The position numbers were made by a program, and so were the translations under genes. From assembly GCA_964626885.1 (NCBI GenBank), contig CAZVJA010000113.1, positions 1-15,921 on the forward strand: DNA of 15,921 bases, read 5' to 3'. Below, piece by piece: positions 1 to 8,800 of this stretch (position 1 is its first letter; every line of letters starts with the position of its first letter). The notes beneath the pieces are model-generated. The model did not search any database. It was not told the origin of the DNA and saw nothing but the letters and a program-made list of their open reading frames with translations. The stretch is from CAZVJA01 sp964626885 (lineage in GTDB: Bacteria; Planctomycetota; Planctomycetia; Planctomycetales; Planctomycetaceae).

Positions 1-202
1 CAGCCTTCACCGCGGCTCGTTCGACGCGGGCATTGGTCTTGGCGTCGCCGAACCCTGCACCTGCGCGTATCGCCGCCGCAGAGGCTTGTCCGTTCCGTTG
101 CTTGCGTTTGGCCCGTTCTATTAGTTTGCGGGCGCGGCCCGCGTCGAGGAAGACCCGGGAGCGCGGGAAACCAGGCCACTTCCACTTAGGGGAGCAACTC
201 AC
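1..202 (-). CDS. Partial protein, possible start of a DUF3883 (NO VEIN C-terminal)-like domain; runs off the left edge
   Basis: The minus-strand frame is open from 310 to the window edge and has no ATG. The best internal start is GTG at 200-202, preceded by GGAGAG eight bases upstream, a good ribosome binding site. The predicted product begins VSCSPKWKWPGFPRSR, followed by an Arg/Lys-rich helix-like stretch, and near the edge reads GFGDAKTNARVERAAVKA. That last stretch resembles the opening of DUF3883-type domains (a G-[DN]-x-x-x-N-x-x-V-E-x-A-A pattern), a family often found in nuclease or restriction-associated proteins. The resemblance is from memory over about 18 residues and the diagnostic remainder lies outside the window. 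The same frame upstream carries a kinase motif (separate entry), so this may instead be a decayed chimera. Function not assigned. Confidence 0.35.
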   Translation of the reverse strand, partial: MSCSPKWKWPGFPRSRVFLDAGRARKLIERAKRKQRNGQASAAAIRAGAGFGDAKTNARVERAAVKA

Positions 203-310
203 GTCCCACGCTCTCCAAACTGTACCAAAACTTCCAGCACCAATCCGTTCGCGCAATTCAAATATCCGGAGACGCCCGATTTGAGGGTCTGCGCAGTCCC
301 AGTACAGTTT
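203..310 (-). pseudogene. Ser/Thr protein kinase N-lobe remnant (glycine-rich loop only)
   Basis: Reading the minus strand directly after the TAG that ends the upstream HEAT gene gives 36 codons, ending in IGRLRIFELRERIGAGSFG followed by TVWRAWD. IGAGSFGTVWRA is a textbook protein-kinase glycine-rich loop (GxGxFGxV). It closely parallels the EGAFGTVWRAFD stretch of the intact kinase in this window (residues 66-77). The catalytic lysine strand that should follow within about 15 residues is missing; the frame passes instead into unrelated sequence. There is no ATG and no room for the rest of a kinase. It is therefore read as a remnant left by recombination or deletion, not a working gene. It could also be the N-terminal part of a fusion protein whose start has been lost. 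Confidence 0.55.
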
Positions 311-2110
311 CTACGATCTTATCATCGCTAAGAGTTGATAAAGTCCTTCGACCATCTTTTCATATTTTTTCGCCGTATCGAAATCTCGCTGAGCATTGGC
401 CCTATTTTGTGCAGTCAAATTCGCGCTTTGCTCCCTTTTCAATTCTCCTTTGTCAAATATTTTTGTAACCGTATTGTATTGTTGATTGGCGGAGGCGTTC
501 ACTCCTGCAATGTGCTTCTCAAACCTTTCTGCCATCTCGCGCACGCAAACTTCATGCGCTTTCGCACTCTTTGGGTCATCCAGCAGTTTCGGAACAATCC
601 AGAGACAGATTTCTGCCGCGCTCGAGTAATGTCCGCGTTTCGTCAGTTCACAGAGTACGGGGAGTAGCGCCACCAGGTCGTTGGTTGGCACATTCGCCGA
701 TGGTGGACCAATCTGGCTTAGCGCTGATATTGCCCATACTCCGCCGTTCTGCTCCGGGGGGAGGTCCAGCTTCGCGTCGCGGGCAACAGATAACAGGTAA
801 GGCACGGCTTCATTCGCGGGCGGTCCGATTGATCCAAGAACCTGGATCAGGCGAAAGGACCGCTCCCCGTTTTCCTGCGGCAGTCGCGTCAAAATCGGCT
901 TCACGGGGAGCTCACCGGCCAGCGACAATAGCCTGCTCGCTTTCATCCAGACGTCATCCGGTGAATCAACTTCCGCCAGGCAGATCGCGACTGTTCGCGC
1001 GTCGGGAGGACCGCATTTCTCCAGAAGGCCCAACAGCTGGGCATGCTGTTTCGGAGACATTTCCAACTTGCCAAACAACATCTTCACGGCAGGCAATGCA
1101 GTTGCAAAACCTTTTTCATCGTCCGATGCAGCTCGCTCAAAACCATAAAAAATGCGGTCGCGATAAAGCTCCGTTTCCTTGTTCAGAATTGTGATTAGCG
1201 GTTCGATTCCGTCTGGCCCCATTAAGGCTAAGGTCGTCGCGGCTTCGTAACGAACTTGATCGTCGGCTGCTTCAGCCCAATCGCAAATCGCGGGGATTGC
1301 GGGCGTCCCTTGCAATTCGTAGAGCGCAATCGACCGTATGCAGAAGGTCTGGACCTCACTGTTCATATGGCCCAAACCGTGAATCAGGTCGTCGAGGTGC
1401 GGCTTCGTGGATTTGTTGAATTGTTTCAGAATTCGCCTCGCGAGGTCGCTGGACCTGGGATCTCCGGAGGCTAATTCCTCAAGTAGATCGGGGACGGCGG
1501 CGGGGTCCGCACCAATAAACAAATGGGCATTTCCCCTTCTCAAGTCGTGCAGTTTTTCATACAGCTTTAGCTGTGATTTTTGTCTCATCGAACTCACGGA
1601 CTGATCGCTCGCATCTTTGAGAAGTCGTTCTTCTTTTTCGTAGAGATTCCCCCGCATCTCCACGAGCCATTCCGACGTCGTCTTCCCTTCGTACTTGACC
1701 TGTTCACGCTGGGTGACGCTATCACTTTTCCTACTCGTCCAGGAGGAGACGTACCATGTCGCAATGCCAAGCATCAGCACACACCCGATCAGAAGTGAAA
1801 CCAGCCCCAACGATTTCACCCTGACGCCGGCGGACATGCGGTTTCGCTGTTTTTCTTCTCGTTCTTTCCGTGGAGCCTGCTTGGCTTTTTCTCCAGAGAG
1901 TTTGCGGCGCGAAATTGGAGGGAGTTCCGGCAGATCCGTATCCTCGGAGGACAGCTCTCGGTCCGGTTTCAATTGATGGGACGAAGTGAGTTCCGCTTGA
2001 GGAATGCTGATGACGCTGTTGCAGGCCTTGCAGCGCACGCGCCGCCCGGCCAATTCATCGAGTGCCTTCAGCGTGGTTCGACATGTCGGACATTCAATCC
2101 GTATGGACAT
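311..2110 (-). CDS. Membrane-anchored zinc-ribbon/HEAT-repeat protein, 599 aa
   Basis: A hypothetical protein with a recognisable layout. Residues 7-30 form a zinc ribbon (C7, C10, C27, C30; CPTC and CKAC) of the MJ0042-like type. Residues 40-98 are a charged linker rich in Ser, Lys and Arg. One membrane span lies at about 101-121. YEGKTTSEWL at about 140-149 resembles a sequence often found just before HEAT domains in planctomycete proteins. Alpha-helical HEAT-like repeats follow from about 200 to 500 (for example around residues 265-310, with VRYEAATTLALMG), then a charged helical tail. HEAT arrays usually bind protein partners. The ATG at 2110 has GGAAAGAG upstream. It lies 67 bases after the GYF-protein gene, so probably in one operon with it. 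The zinc ribbon probably faces the cytoplasm and the repeats the other side (inference). The stop TAG at 311-313 is in frame with the kinase remnant beyond it. No enzymatic motif seen. Confidence 0.85.
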   Translation of the reverse strand: MSIRIECPTCRTTLKALDELAGRRVRCKACNSVISIPQAELTSSHQLKPDRELSSEDTDLPELPPISRRKLSGEKAKQAPRKEREEKQRNRMSAGVRVKSLGLVSLLIGCVLMLGIATWYVSSWTSRKSDSVTQREQVKYEGKTTSEWLVEMRGNLYEKEERLLKDASDQSVSSMRQKSQLKLYEKLHDLRRGNAHLFIGADPAAVPDLLEELASGDPRSSDLARRILKQFNKSTKPHLDDLIHGLGHMNSEVQTFCIRSIALYELQGTPAIPAICDWAEAADDQVRYEAATTLALMGPDGIEPLITILNKETELYRDRIFYGFERAASDDEKGFATALPAVKMLFGKLEMSPKQHAQLLGLLEKCGPPDARTVAICLAEVDSPDDVWMKASRLLSLAGELPVKPILTRLPQENGERSFRLIQVLGSIGPPANEAVPYLLSVARDAKLDLPPEQNGGVWAISALSQIGPPSANVPTNDLVALLPVLCELTKRGHYSSAAEICLWIVPKLLDDPKSAKAHEVCVREMAERFEKHIAGVNASANQQYNTVTKIFDKGELKREQSANLTAQNRANAQRDFDTAKKYEKMVEGLYQLLAMIRS

Positions 2111-2177
2111 CGTTTCAGCTCTTTCCGGTTGCGTAGTGCAAGCAATTCAAGCCCGGTGACAAACGGTGATTGTGCAG

Positions 2178-3278
2178 TCAGCGCCTCACGCCAAACGAAA
2201 GGTGTCGGGCGAGGACGGCCAGCGCGAGAAGCATCCGACGATCGAACGGAATCTCGACGTCGGATTCAGGCGTAAAGGCCCATACAAATCCCCTACTGCG
2301 CAGCCATTTCCGAAAGAATGATCCCACACGGATGCGCGACGATTTCAACAGATACACTGCCGCAGGAAACTCTGTCGGTGCGACCAATGGGCCAATGACC
2401 ATACCGAGAAAAGAACACACCACTAGAAACAAGAACAGGGGATTGAGAAATGAATCGCTGCCCGTAACGAGGTTGATAAATAGAACCGATCCGGTCGCAA
2501 CGCCGAATCTCAATACTTGCCCGCCATACCGCTTCGCATCAAACATCCAGTAGGCAATCGGGGTGTCATCGGGGAGTGAAACATCAAACTGTCCGAGGAA
2601 TCTCCATCTCCTGTAGATGATTCCCAGGCTTTCTCCAGACGCATCCGTGACGGCGAACGAATGCCCCATTCCATGAATTTGTACGATGACCTCTCCGGAT
2701 CGTGATGAGCCGGAACGGATCACAATTTTGTAAGATCTCGATTTGCGGTCACGAGCAGCTCGAACCAGTCCAGTGCAGACAACGACCAGCAGGCAGGCAA
2801 GGGCGAGACCGCCGAGTAACCAGGAACCATCGAGCAAGGCGAACAAGGTCAGCACGAACGACACCAATAAGAGCAGCGACCCGACAATGATCAGGCCGAG
2901 CAATCGCCATGCAGACAGGTTCGTCGGCTTGATTCGTTCGATGGAGTGTGATTCCGCGACCTTTTTGTCCTTCGAATCATAAATCGATGCCCTGTGCTCA
3001 ATCGGAAGCGGATCGCGAAGCTGCTTCCAGATCGATTCGAGCCGCCGATTCGGCTTCTCAAACCGAATTGTGAATTCGTCGACACCGGCGTTTTTATCCT
3101 TCTGGTCGTTCCGCGTCGAAGAAATCACCTGGATGCAGGGAATCCACTCCTCCTCCTGTCCTCGGCGAACCGGCGTGGTCGTGCTGATCTTTCCCTGCGA
3201 CAAAGCGCGCCGCAATTGATCGGCCGACACCGGCCCACGAACCTTTTCTCCAAAACGCACATACCATTCTGCGGTCAT
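2178..3278 (-). CDS. GYF_2 (DUF4339)-like domain membrane protein, 366 aa
   Basis: Residues 4-50 (EWYVRFGEKVRGPVSADQL onward, ending near EEEWIPC) match the GYF_2/DUF4339 pattern: a WY start, a G-P core, a Leu-rich helix and a late Trp. These small domains are thought to bind proline-rich peptides. A charged linker follows (about 51-120), then two hydrophobic spans (about 123-149 and 153-172). A soluble beta-rich segment comes next (about 183-250), with VTDASGESLGIIYRRWRF and a later YWMFDAK that recall phospholipid-scramblase/LURP-type repeats. Another hydrophobic pair lies at about 258-300, and the C-terminus is basic. The scramblase-like reading is tentative. It is the only one of the five minus-strand genes without a cysteine zinc ribbon. 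It is spaced 80 bases from the upstream gene and 67 from the downstream one, suggesting co-transcription. The ATG has only a weak purine stretch upstream (TTAGAGACAG). Confidence 0.82.
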   Translation of the reverse strand: MTAEWYVRFGEKVRGPVSADQLRRALSQGKISTTTPVRRGQEEEWIPCIQVISSTRNDQKDKNAGVDEFTIRFEKPNRRLESIWKQLRDPLPIEHRASIYDSKDKKVAESHSIERIKPTNLSAWRLLGLIIVGSLLLLVSFVLTLFALLDGSWLLGGLALACLLVVVCTGLVRAARDRKSRSYKIVIRSGSSRSGEVIVQIHGMGHSFAVTDASGESLGIIYRRWRFLGQFDVSLPDDTPIAYWMFDAKRYGGQVLRFGVATGSVLFINLVTGSDSFLNPLFLFLVVCSFLGMVIGPLVAPTEFPAAVYLLKSSRIRVGSFFRKWLRSRGFVWAFTPESDVEIPFDRRMLLALAVLARHLSFGVRR

Positions 3279-3358
3279 TGTCTGTCTCTAATACTACAGG
3301 TGCCCTTGCTCAAAAGGTGACGTCGCCAAAACGATTCTCTGGAATCTCGCGGCGAATC

Positions 3359-5353
3359 TCAGTGAGCTATTGTTCTCCAGAGGATGCCGACAACTCGCCC
3401 TAATACAATGACCGTGGCCAAGGTATACGGAATCCCGCTCTTCCAACGGACGCCGTCAACCTCTCTTGCTTTGACCCGCTTCCCGGATTTCCGTGAGATC
3501 GCCGACGTACTGATGGCATGCGGTCGGGACGCGAAGATTCGCAGCCATACTTCGCGAAAGCCCCGTTTCCGATAACTGAGGCCGGCGATCCATTCGCGCG
3601 ACCATCGTTTCGCCTGAAAACATGACAACCAGATGCCGAACGGTACAATCACGACGCTTATCAACAGCATCATCGGCAGAAGAATGTCTTTATCGTAGGC
3701 GTCGCGGATGTGATGCCCTCCAACCACAGTGACCCACTCTCCGATCTTTCGCCCGGGACTTACGAGACATGTGAGTGTCATCAGAATCATGGTCACCGCG
3801 ACGCCGGATGGAACGATGATCGCGAGCCAGCGACCAAGAACGACCGCCCAGGAGAGAATCACGCCTTGGATCAATGAAATGATGGACAGTGGCTTGTGCC
3901 GATACAACGCGACCAAACGGCCGCCGTCGATCGCTGCAAAAATCACCGTGAGGAACGGTACGATCCAAAGTACTCCCCATGCAAACTCCGTCACGGCATT
4001 GGTCAAAAAGGAGAAGGTATTTCTTATGTACCCCAAGCCCACCGCGGAGATAAATTGCCAGAGAAACACCACGAGAGTCACCAGATACAGCAGCGACGAT
4101 GTCCAGTAACCGAAAGATCCCTTCGGTAGGGCTTCCACGTCGAATAGTACGACTAGAGGTATCGGTCGTGCCGAGAACCGCGACGGCGCGAGAAGAAAGG
4201 CGGCGCCAATGATCGTCAGCGCCGACAGCAAAGTCAGATAGAGGCCATCGCCGAATTCAAAAGAAGTCGGAGTAGGCATGATGATTTTTGCGGGGTGCCG
4301 CCACATCGCGAGAAGCGGAACCTCCCATAAAAAGCCCGCACCATCTTCCCTCGCCATTTCTCGCCAAATGTCATAGTTGAACAGTCGAATTGCGGAGAAT
4401 CTGTTTACGGCGGCGATCAGCGCGACGATCAAGGCGCAACCGACGGTTCCTACCCTGGCCACGCCGGAGATGTGTTCGTGCCGTTTCCCAAAGAACAATG
4501 AACAGAAAGTCGGAGCGAGCAGCAGTATCGCGGTGAATTTCCCGACCGAAATATCTATGACACCGATCCGTGCCGCCAGCGGTATCCAACGCATTAGGGC
4601 GCCAACGATTCCTAAAGCGGCGGCGGATGCCATGAAAACTCTTTGTGGATGAACCCCTTCGACAACCGCCAACCAGCCTGCGGATATTGCCAGAGAAATA
4701 GCGGCGGGCAACGATACTTTGTCCGCAGTCAGTGGCCGTGTTGCTCGAAAGAAATTCCCACATTCCTTGCACTGAACGCGGCGGCCGATTTGAGCGTCGC
4801 TCAGCTTCAGCGTCTGACTGCAGTCCGGGCACTCGATTTGAACCGACGGCGGCGGCGATGGCACTCTTGCTGTTCGGTTTGGCTTCTTCATAGCGTGCGC
4901 GACGGCCCAAGCCGTCACACCCAGCAGAATGAAACTGCCGAGGATCGGTTGGACCGCATACACCGTAAAGCCAAAGAATACGCCCGCAACGAAGATTAGG
5001 GCTGCGCGAATCCAGTTTGCTGTCGGGTAACCACCGTTTGGGTTTCGACTTTTCCGACAAGTCTGCATCGATCCGCAGTTATGACAATGCGAGCAATCCC
5101 GTCCGTCCCATCCATACGAGAAACCACATCGGGGACAGCGCCCTGTTGGGATAATTGAAGGCGCGGCCGGCGTCAAACTCGTCGTCAGTGAGTTGGCCAA
5201 CGCGAAAGTTTCCGGCTCGGTTGTCGGCGGTCCGACGGAATGGTTGGGAATCGAAATCACACCCTTGCAAGATGGACAGCGTATCTGCTTGCCGGCCCCC
5301 TCGTCTTTCACGCGGTAACGCTTTCCGCAGCTGCATGTCACCGCGATCGCCAT
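3359..5353 (-). CDS. Polytopic membrane protein with three cysteine (zinc-ribbon-like) clusters, 664 aa
   Basis: Unrecognised function. Three cysteine clusters are visible: C7/C9 with C26/C29; C73/C76 with C87, C90, C93 and C99; and C175/C178 with C195/C198. The third (IECPDCSQTLKL... GRRVQCKEC) is close to the N-terminal ribbon of the 599-residue HEAT protein. Hydrophobic spans occur at about 113-153 (two), 214-320 (about four), 372-390, 419-437, 456-476, 494-533 (two), 558-579 and 641-660, making a protein with ten or more membrane segments. No transporter or enzyme signature was recognised. The frame is open upstream to an ATG at 5632, but the ATG at 5353 is preferred. It has GGGAG nine bases upstream and starts directly into the first ribbon, whereas the 93 extra residues look non-coding. 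It is probably first in an operon with the two genes that follow. Confidence 0.8.
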   Translation of the reverse strand: MAIAVTCSCGKRYRVKDEGAGKQIRCPSCKGVISIPNHSVGPPTTEPETFALANSLTTSLTPAAPSIIPTGRCPRCGFSYGWDGRDCSHCHNCGSMQTCRKSRNPNGGYPTANWIRAALIFVAGVFFGFTVYAVQPILGSFILLGVTAWAVAHAMKKPNRTARVPSPPPSVQIECPDCSQTLKLSDAQIGRRVQCKECGNFFRATRPLTADKVSLPAAISLAISAGWLAVVEGVHPQRVFMASAAALGIVGALMRWIPLAARIGVIDISVGKFTAILLLAPTFCSLFFGKRHEHISGVARVGTVGCALIVALIAAVNRFSAIRLFNYDIWREMAREDGAGFLWEVPLLAMWRHPAKIIMPTPTSFEFGDGLYLTLLSALTIIGAAFLLAPSRFSARPIPLVVLFDVEALPKGSFGYWTSSLLYLVTLVVFLWQFISAVGLGYIRNTFSFLTNAVTEFAWGVLWIVPFLTVIFAAIDGGRLVALYRHKPLSIISLIQGVILSWAVVLGRWLAIIVPSGVAVTMILMTLTCLVSPGRKIGEWVTVVGGHHIRDAYDKDILLPMMLLISVVIVPFGIWLSCFQAKRWSREWIAGLSYRKRGFREVWLRIFASRPHAISTSAISRKSGKRVKAREVDGVRWKSGIPYTLATVIVLGRVVGILWRTIAH

Positions 5354-5854
5354 CGATGGACGCTCCCAATCAGTTTCGATTTCAACTCGCGAGTGCATCA
5401 CCGGCCACACAGGCTGTGACGTCAGATGCCGCGCAATCGGCCATGCTGGAAGCCTTGGCTTTCGATCACTCCGCGAATGCACAGCGATAGTGAACACCGA
5501 AGGGGGCCTGACACCGCGCGCACCCCCGCTTCTTTCAATAACGCCGGAGCGCGACGCACAGAGACCGGGATGCGAGACATTGCCGGTGGCCAATGCCACG
5601 GCGTCATCTGCAACCTCTTGTGAAAATAGCACTTATGGCGAATCACCCCCATTCCTCACCAATGCCGTGAACCTGGTTAGGGTTGTTCAACGCACCGGGG
5701 GAAAGCAAGTTCGCCGGCCGAACAGGGAAGGCCAGGGAAACAATCGCGTGCAGCAGAGATCCACGTTTGAAGCGACTTCCGTGATTTCTGATATGCGACT
5801 CAACCCGCGAGGCGCGGCTTGTATCGGAAATTGGCGGTCATGGCCACGAGTGAT
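5354..5854. other. Intergenic region of about 500 bases, no gene recognised
   Basis: It lies between the stop of the 1376-residue HEAT protein and the preferred start of the polytopic membrane protein, both on the minus strand. Part of it (5354-5632) is open in frame with the downstream gene, but the translation has no domain, membrane span or cysteine motif. The plus-strand frames here give low-complexity, Arg/Pro/Ala-rich translations typical of non-coding sequence. The gap presumably carries the promoter of the three-gene group at 311-5353, but no convincing -35/-10 pair was picked out by eye. A hairpin near the upstream gene is listed separately. Confidence 0.5.
5801..5821 (-). terminator. 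Hairpin downstream of the large HEAT gene
   Basis: The arms caacccgcg and cgcggcttg flank a 3-base loop (agg) and pair at 8 of 9 positions. The hairpin lies about 33 bases beyond the stop codon at 5855-5857 of the minus-strand HEAT gene. No run of T follows in the minus direction, so it is not a canonical intrinsic terminator. It may end or stabilise the transcript. Confidence 0.3.
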
Positions 5855-8800
5855 TCAATCCCTCTTTTGATTCTGCACCGGCGTTCGGGTGGAAATCAGC
5901 TTCAAACAGTCCCGGCATGTTGCGACCAGCTGCGGGTGCGCGTTTGAACTCTTCGAAATCTGCTCCAAGACTGGTCGAGCCTTGGCGTCAAGTCCGGGCT
6001 TTTCCGCCAGTAATCTGATCAGCTTGCGCGCGACTGGCCGTAGCGTGTCATTTGAAAGATCATCCCGGGTGAGGATTTCGACGAAACGGTCGGCTGCAAC
6101 GTCCGGTACTACCACGGCCAGCGTTCGAGCGGCCTCGTAACACACGTATTGCCGCCGCCGAAGATTGGCGGAATCATCCGCATTCTGTGACGGCTTGTCG
6201 GGTTTTGTCCCGCCCGTGCCGATTAAGTCTTGTGTGACACTTGCGAAGGCCTCCGACAATGCCGCGTTGTCCGGCGGCAATATCGCCAGCGCCCGCCATG
6301 CCGTGACGCGGCAGTCTCGAACCGCTTTGTCATGATTCATCCTCTCGTTGTTGTCGGCGGATTGTTCCCGCATCGTCTCGTACAATTCTGGGTAATCCGA
6401 TTGGACTGTGGCGATTTCATTTTCGTCACTCAAATCTTCCCTCGCCCACATCAGGCCGAAAGGGGTTTTGTCTGTTGCAATTTGCAGGAGATGCGGTACA
6501 GGATTCGCTCCGTCCTGGCCGCACTCCACCAGCATTGAGATTTGTGCGTAGGCCGCTTCCGGCAAGATATCTTTTCCCTTCTTCAGCTTGACGGTCTTGA
6601 GATCTGCGGCGAAATCCGCGGCAAAAATCTCGACGGCGCGCGGCGGATCAATGCTTCGGAGCAGGCGGGCCGACGCAGTTTGCGCCATGGGGGAAAGCTT
6701 GTCGTTGCGAATGTCGGTTGTCAGCAGCGGGACAAGATCCTCCGCAAATGGTCGGAGGCTCGGCGCGAAGCCGATCGCGGCCTGCCGCACTTCATCGGCG
6801 TCGCTGGAGCGCGACGGGCGGCGTAAAAGAGACGTCAGGACAGCAACGGCATCCTCTGCGGAAATCTCCAGGAGTGACTGCAGGGCTATGCGATGGGATT
6901 GATTAAATGACTTGTCGGATTTGAACAACGAGACGAGTTTCGGCACTGACTCCTTCGCGTCGGGCCCAATGCTCCCCAGAGTATAAATCGCGAACCAGCG
7001 CTCCGGGCTTTCACCTTCGGAGGTCGCGATCTGAGAGAGTGCTGCAACGGCTTCACGCCCATCTCTGCCCAAGGCGGCGAGAATCAGCAAGGCTCCCCGG
7101 CTTTTGGACTGAACCTTGTCAGCCAGGCTGCGCACGAGTATGTCACGTCGATCATTTGTGCGAATGGTTTCAGCGAGCCCCGAGATCCCGGCCGGAATGT
7201 TTGGCTTGAAATTCGAGCTGACGGTTCCGTTGCCGTTAGGAGCAAATTCGTTGCGTTTGAGCCTCTGCCGATTGTTCCCGATCGGTCCGTTCGCAAGGCC
7301 GATCTGGGACGAGTTGTAGGCGTCAATCGTTGCCTCGATGAGCTTGTCGAGTGTATCCGGGGGCAGGTTCGGCAGTCGGGTTATCGTCTCCAGAAGTCGT
7401 TCTGTGTTCAGCGGAGGGCTATGAGGTCCGCCTTTCCGGTTGACTTCGCCGATCAAGTCCATCACAAAAGGAGAGACGTGCTCGGGATTCATTTTTGCGA
7501 GAATCGTCATGGCGTGGGTGAGACGATCGCTCCCGTAATTTCTCTGCTTCACAGTTTCGACAAGCCACGCCGCGGCCGGGCTGCCAATGCGCTCAAACGC
7601 CTGCAAGAAGACGGGCAGCGGCTCTCCCGTGGACTGTAATTGGACGCCCCCAAAACGGCCTTGACTCGAGGTGCAGCTCAAATGGAACAGCTTTTGTATG
7701 ATTTCCCGCGGCATGGCCGAGACGAGGGCTGACACGGTCAGCAACTTGACCTGCTGCTCAAGACCATCTCCGCCAATTCGCTCCAGTACCGGCGAAAGTT
7801 CCTGTGCGTCCTTCCCAAATGAAGCGATCGGTTCCAACATGTCGTTGACGACTTCATTTGCCTCGCGGCCGGGTTTTTCACCACGTTCGGTTTTCGTCGC
7901 GGATTCAAGCAGAGAACCGGCACTTTGAATGGCTGCGGTTTTGTCCGTCCTGGTAAGCAACAGCCAGGCATCGCGCCGGATCAACAGATTCGCCCGTCGC
8001 GGACTCATGACAATTGTTGCCAACAACGGAACCGCCGGGCGAATGTCGTCCGACCGGCCCTTCAACCAGTCGACAATCCTCGGAACCGGGTCTAGATTGA
8101 ACCGATTCCGCAGGTAGACGACCGCATAGCCGTCCGTTGGCGAACTCTTGAGCGCCTCTTTGAACAAGTCGACGACCACCTCAAGCGGAACGGCATCCGT
8201 TCGTTGAAGAACGTCGAGCATCATCACGGCGAGCGCGCGTTCGGTCTTGTCGCCCGATCGCAGTTGTTTCTGCAGATCTTCCGTCAAGGTATTGTCCGCG
8301 GCATTCAAGACGGCCTGACAATGCTTTCGATAGTTTTGCCGCAACTGTTCGGAAGATGGGTGTGAGTAATAGTCAAAATAGACTGACAACAGAGGGTCCA
8401 GAAATGCAAGACGTTGCGCGGACGGAAGGCGCGAAATCTCATCAATGGCTTGCAGGCGAGTTTCGTCCGTGGAATCCTTTCCCGTGATCTGATTGCAGAT
8501 CTCTTGCAGTTTCTTCGTCGGATCGGAGCGGCGCAGCGCCTCGTCCAACGACGTGTTCAGCTTTTCGAGTAGCGGCTGGTACTTATTCTTCCATTCCGCC
8601 GCCTCCTGTTCGCGGTTAATTTTTTCCAACATGTCTTTATCGCGAATTGGAATGCCCCCGTTGATCGAAATCACCTCGCCCTCTGCGTTGAGCATATAGG
8701 TAGTGGTTTGCGGCAATCGGGTTTTGTCCTTGAGCATTTGATTCCTAACGGTTGCCAAGCTGCTCTCTCGTTCCCGTGCCAATGCCGGCAATGCAAGTGC

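Noticed and set aside
33..284. 83-codon plus-strand open frame at the left edge
   Set aside because: The opposite strand carries a recognisable kinase loop and a better ribosome binding site; this frame shows nothing.
571..1194. 207-codon plus-strand open frame over the 599-residue HEAT gene
   Set aside because: It is antisense to a well-supported gene, Arg/Ser/Pro-rich, with no domain.
4371..5060. 229-codon minus-strand frame inside the polytopic protein gene
   Set aside because: It is an alternative frame of a gene with clear membrane spans and cysteine clusters; the translation is Arg-rich and featureless.
5354..5632. 93-residue N-terminal extension of the polytopic protein
   Set aside because: It has no domain and weak start context; the downstream ATG has GGGAG at proper spacing and starts at the zinc ribbon.
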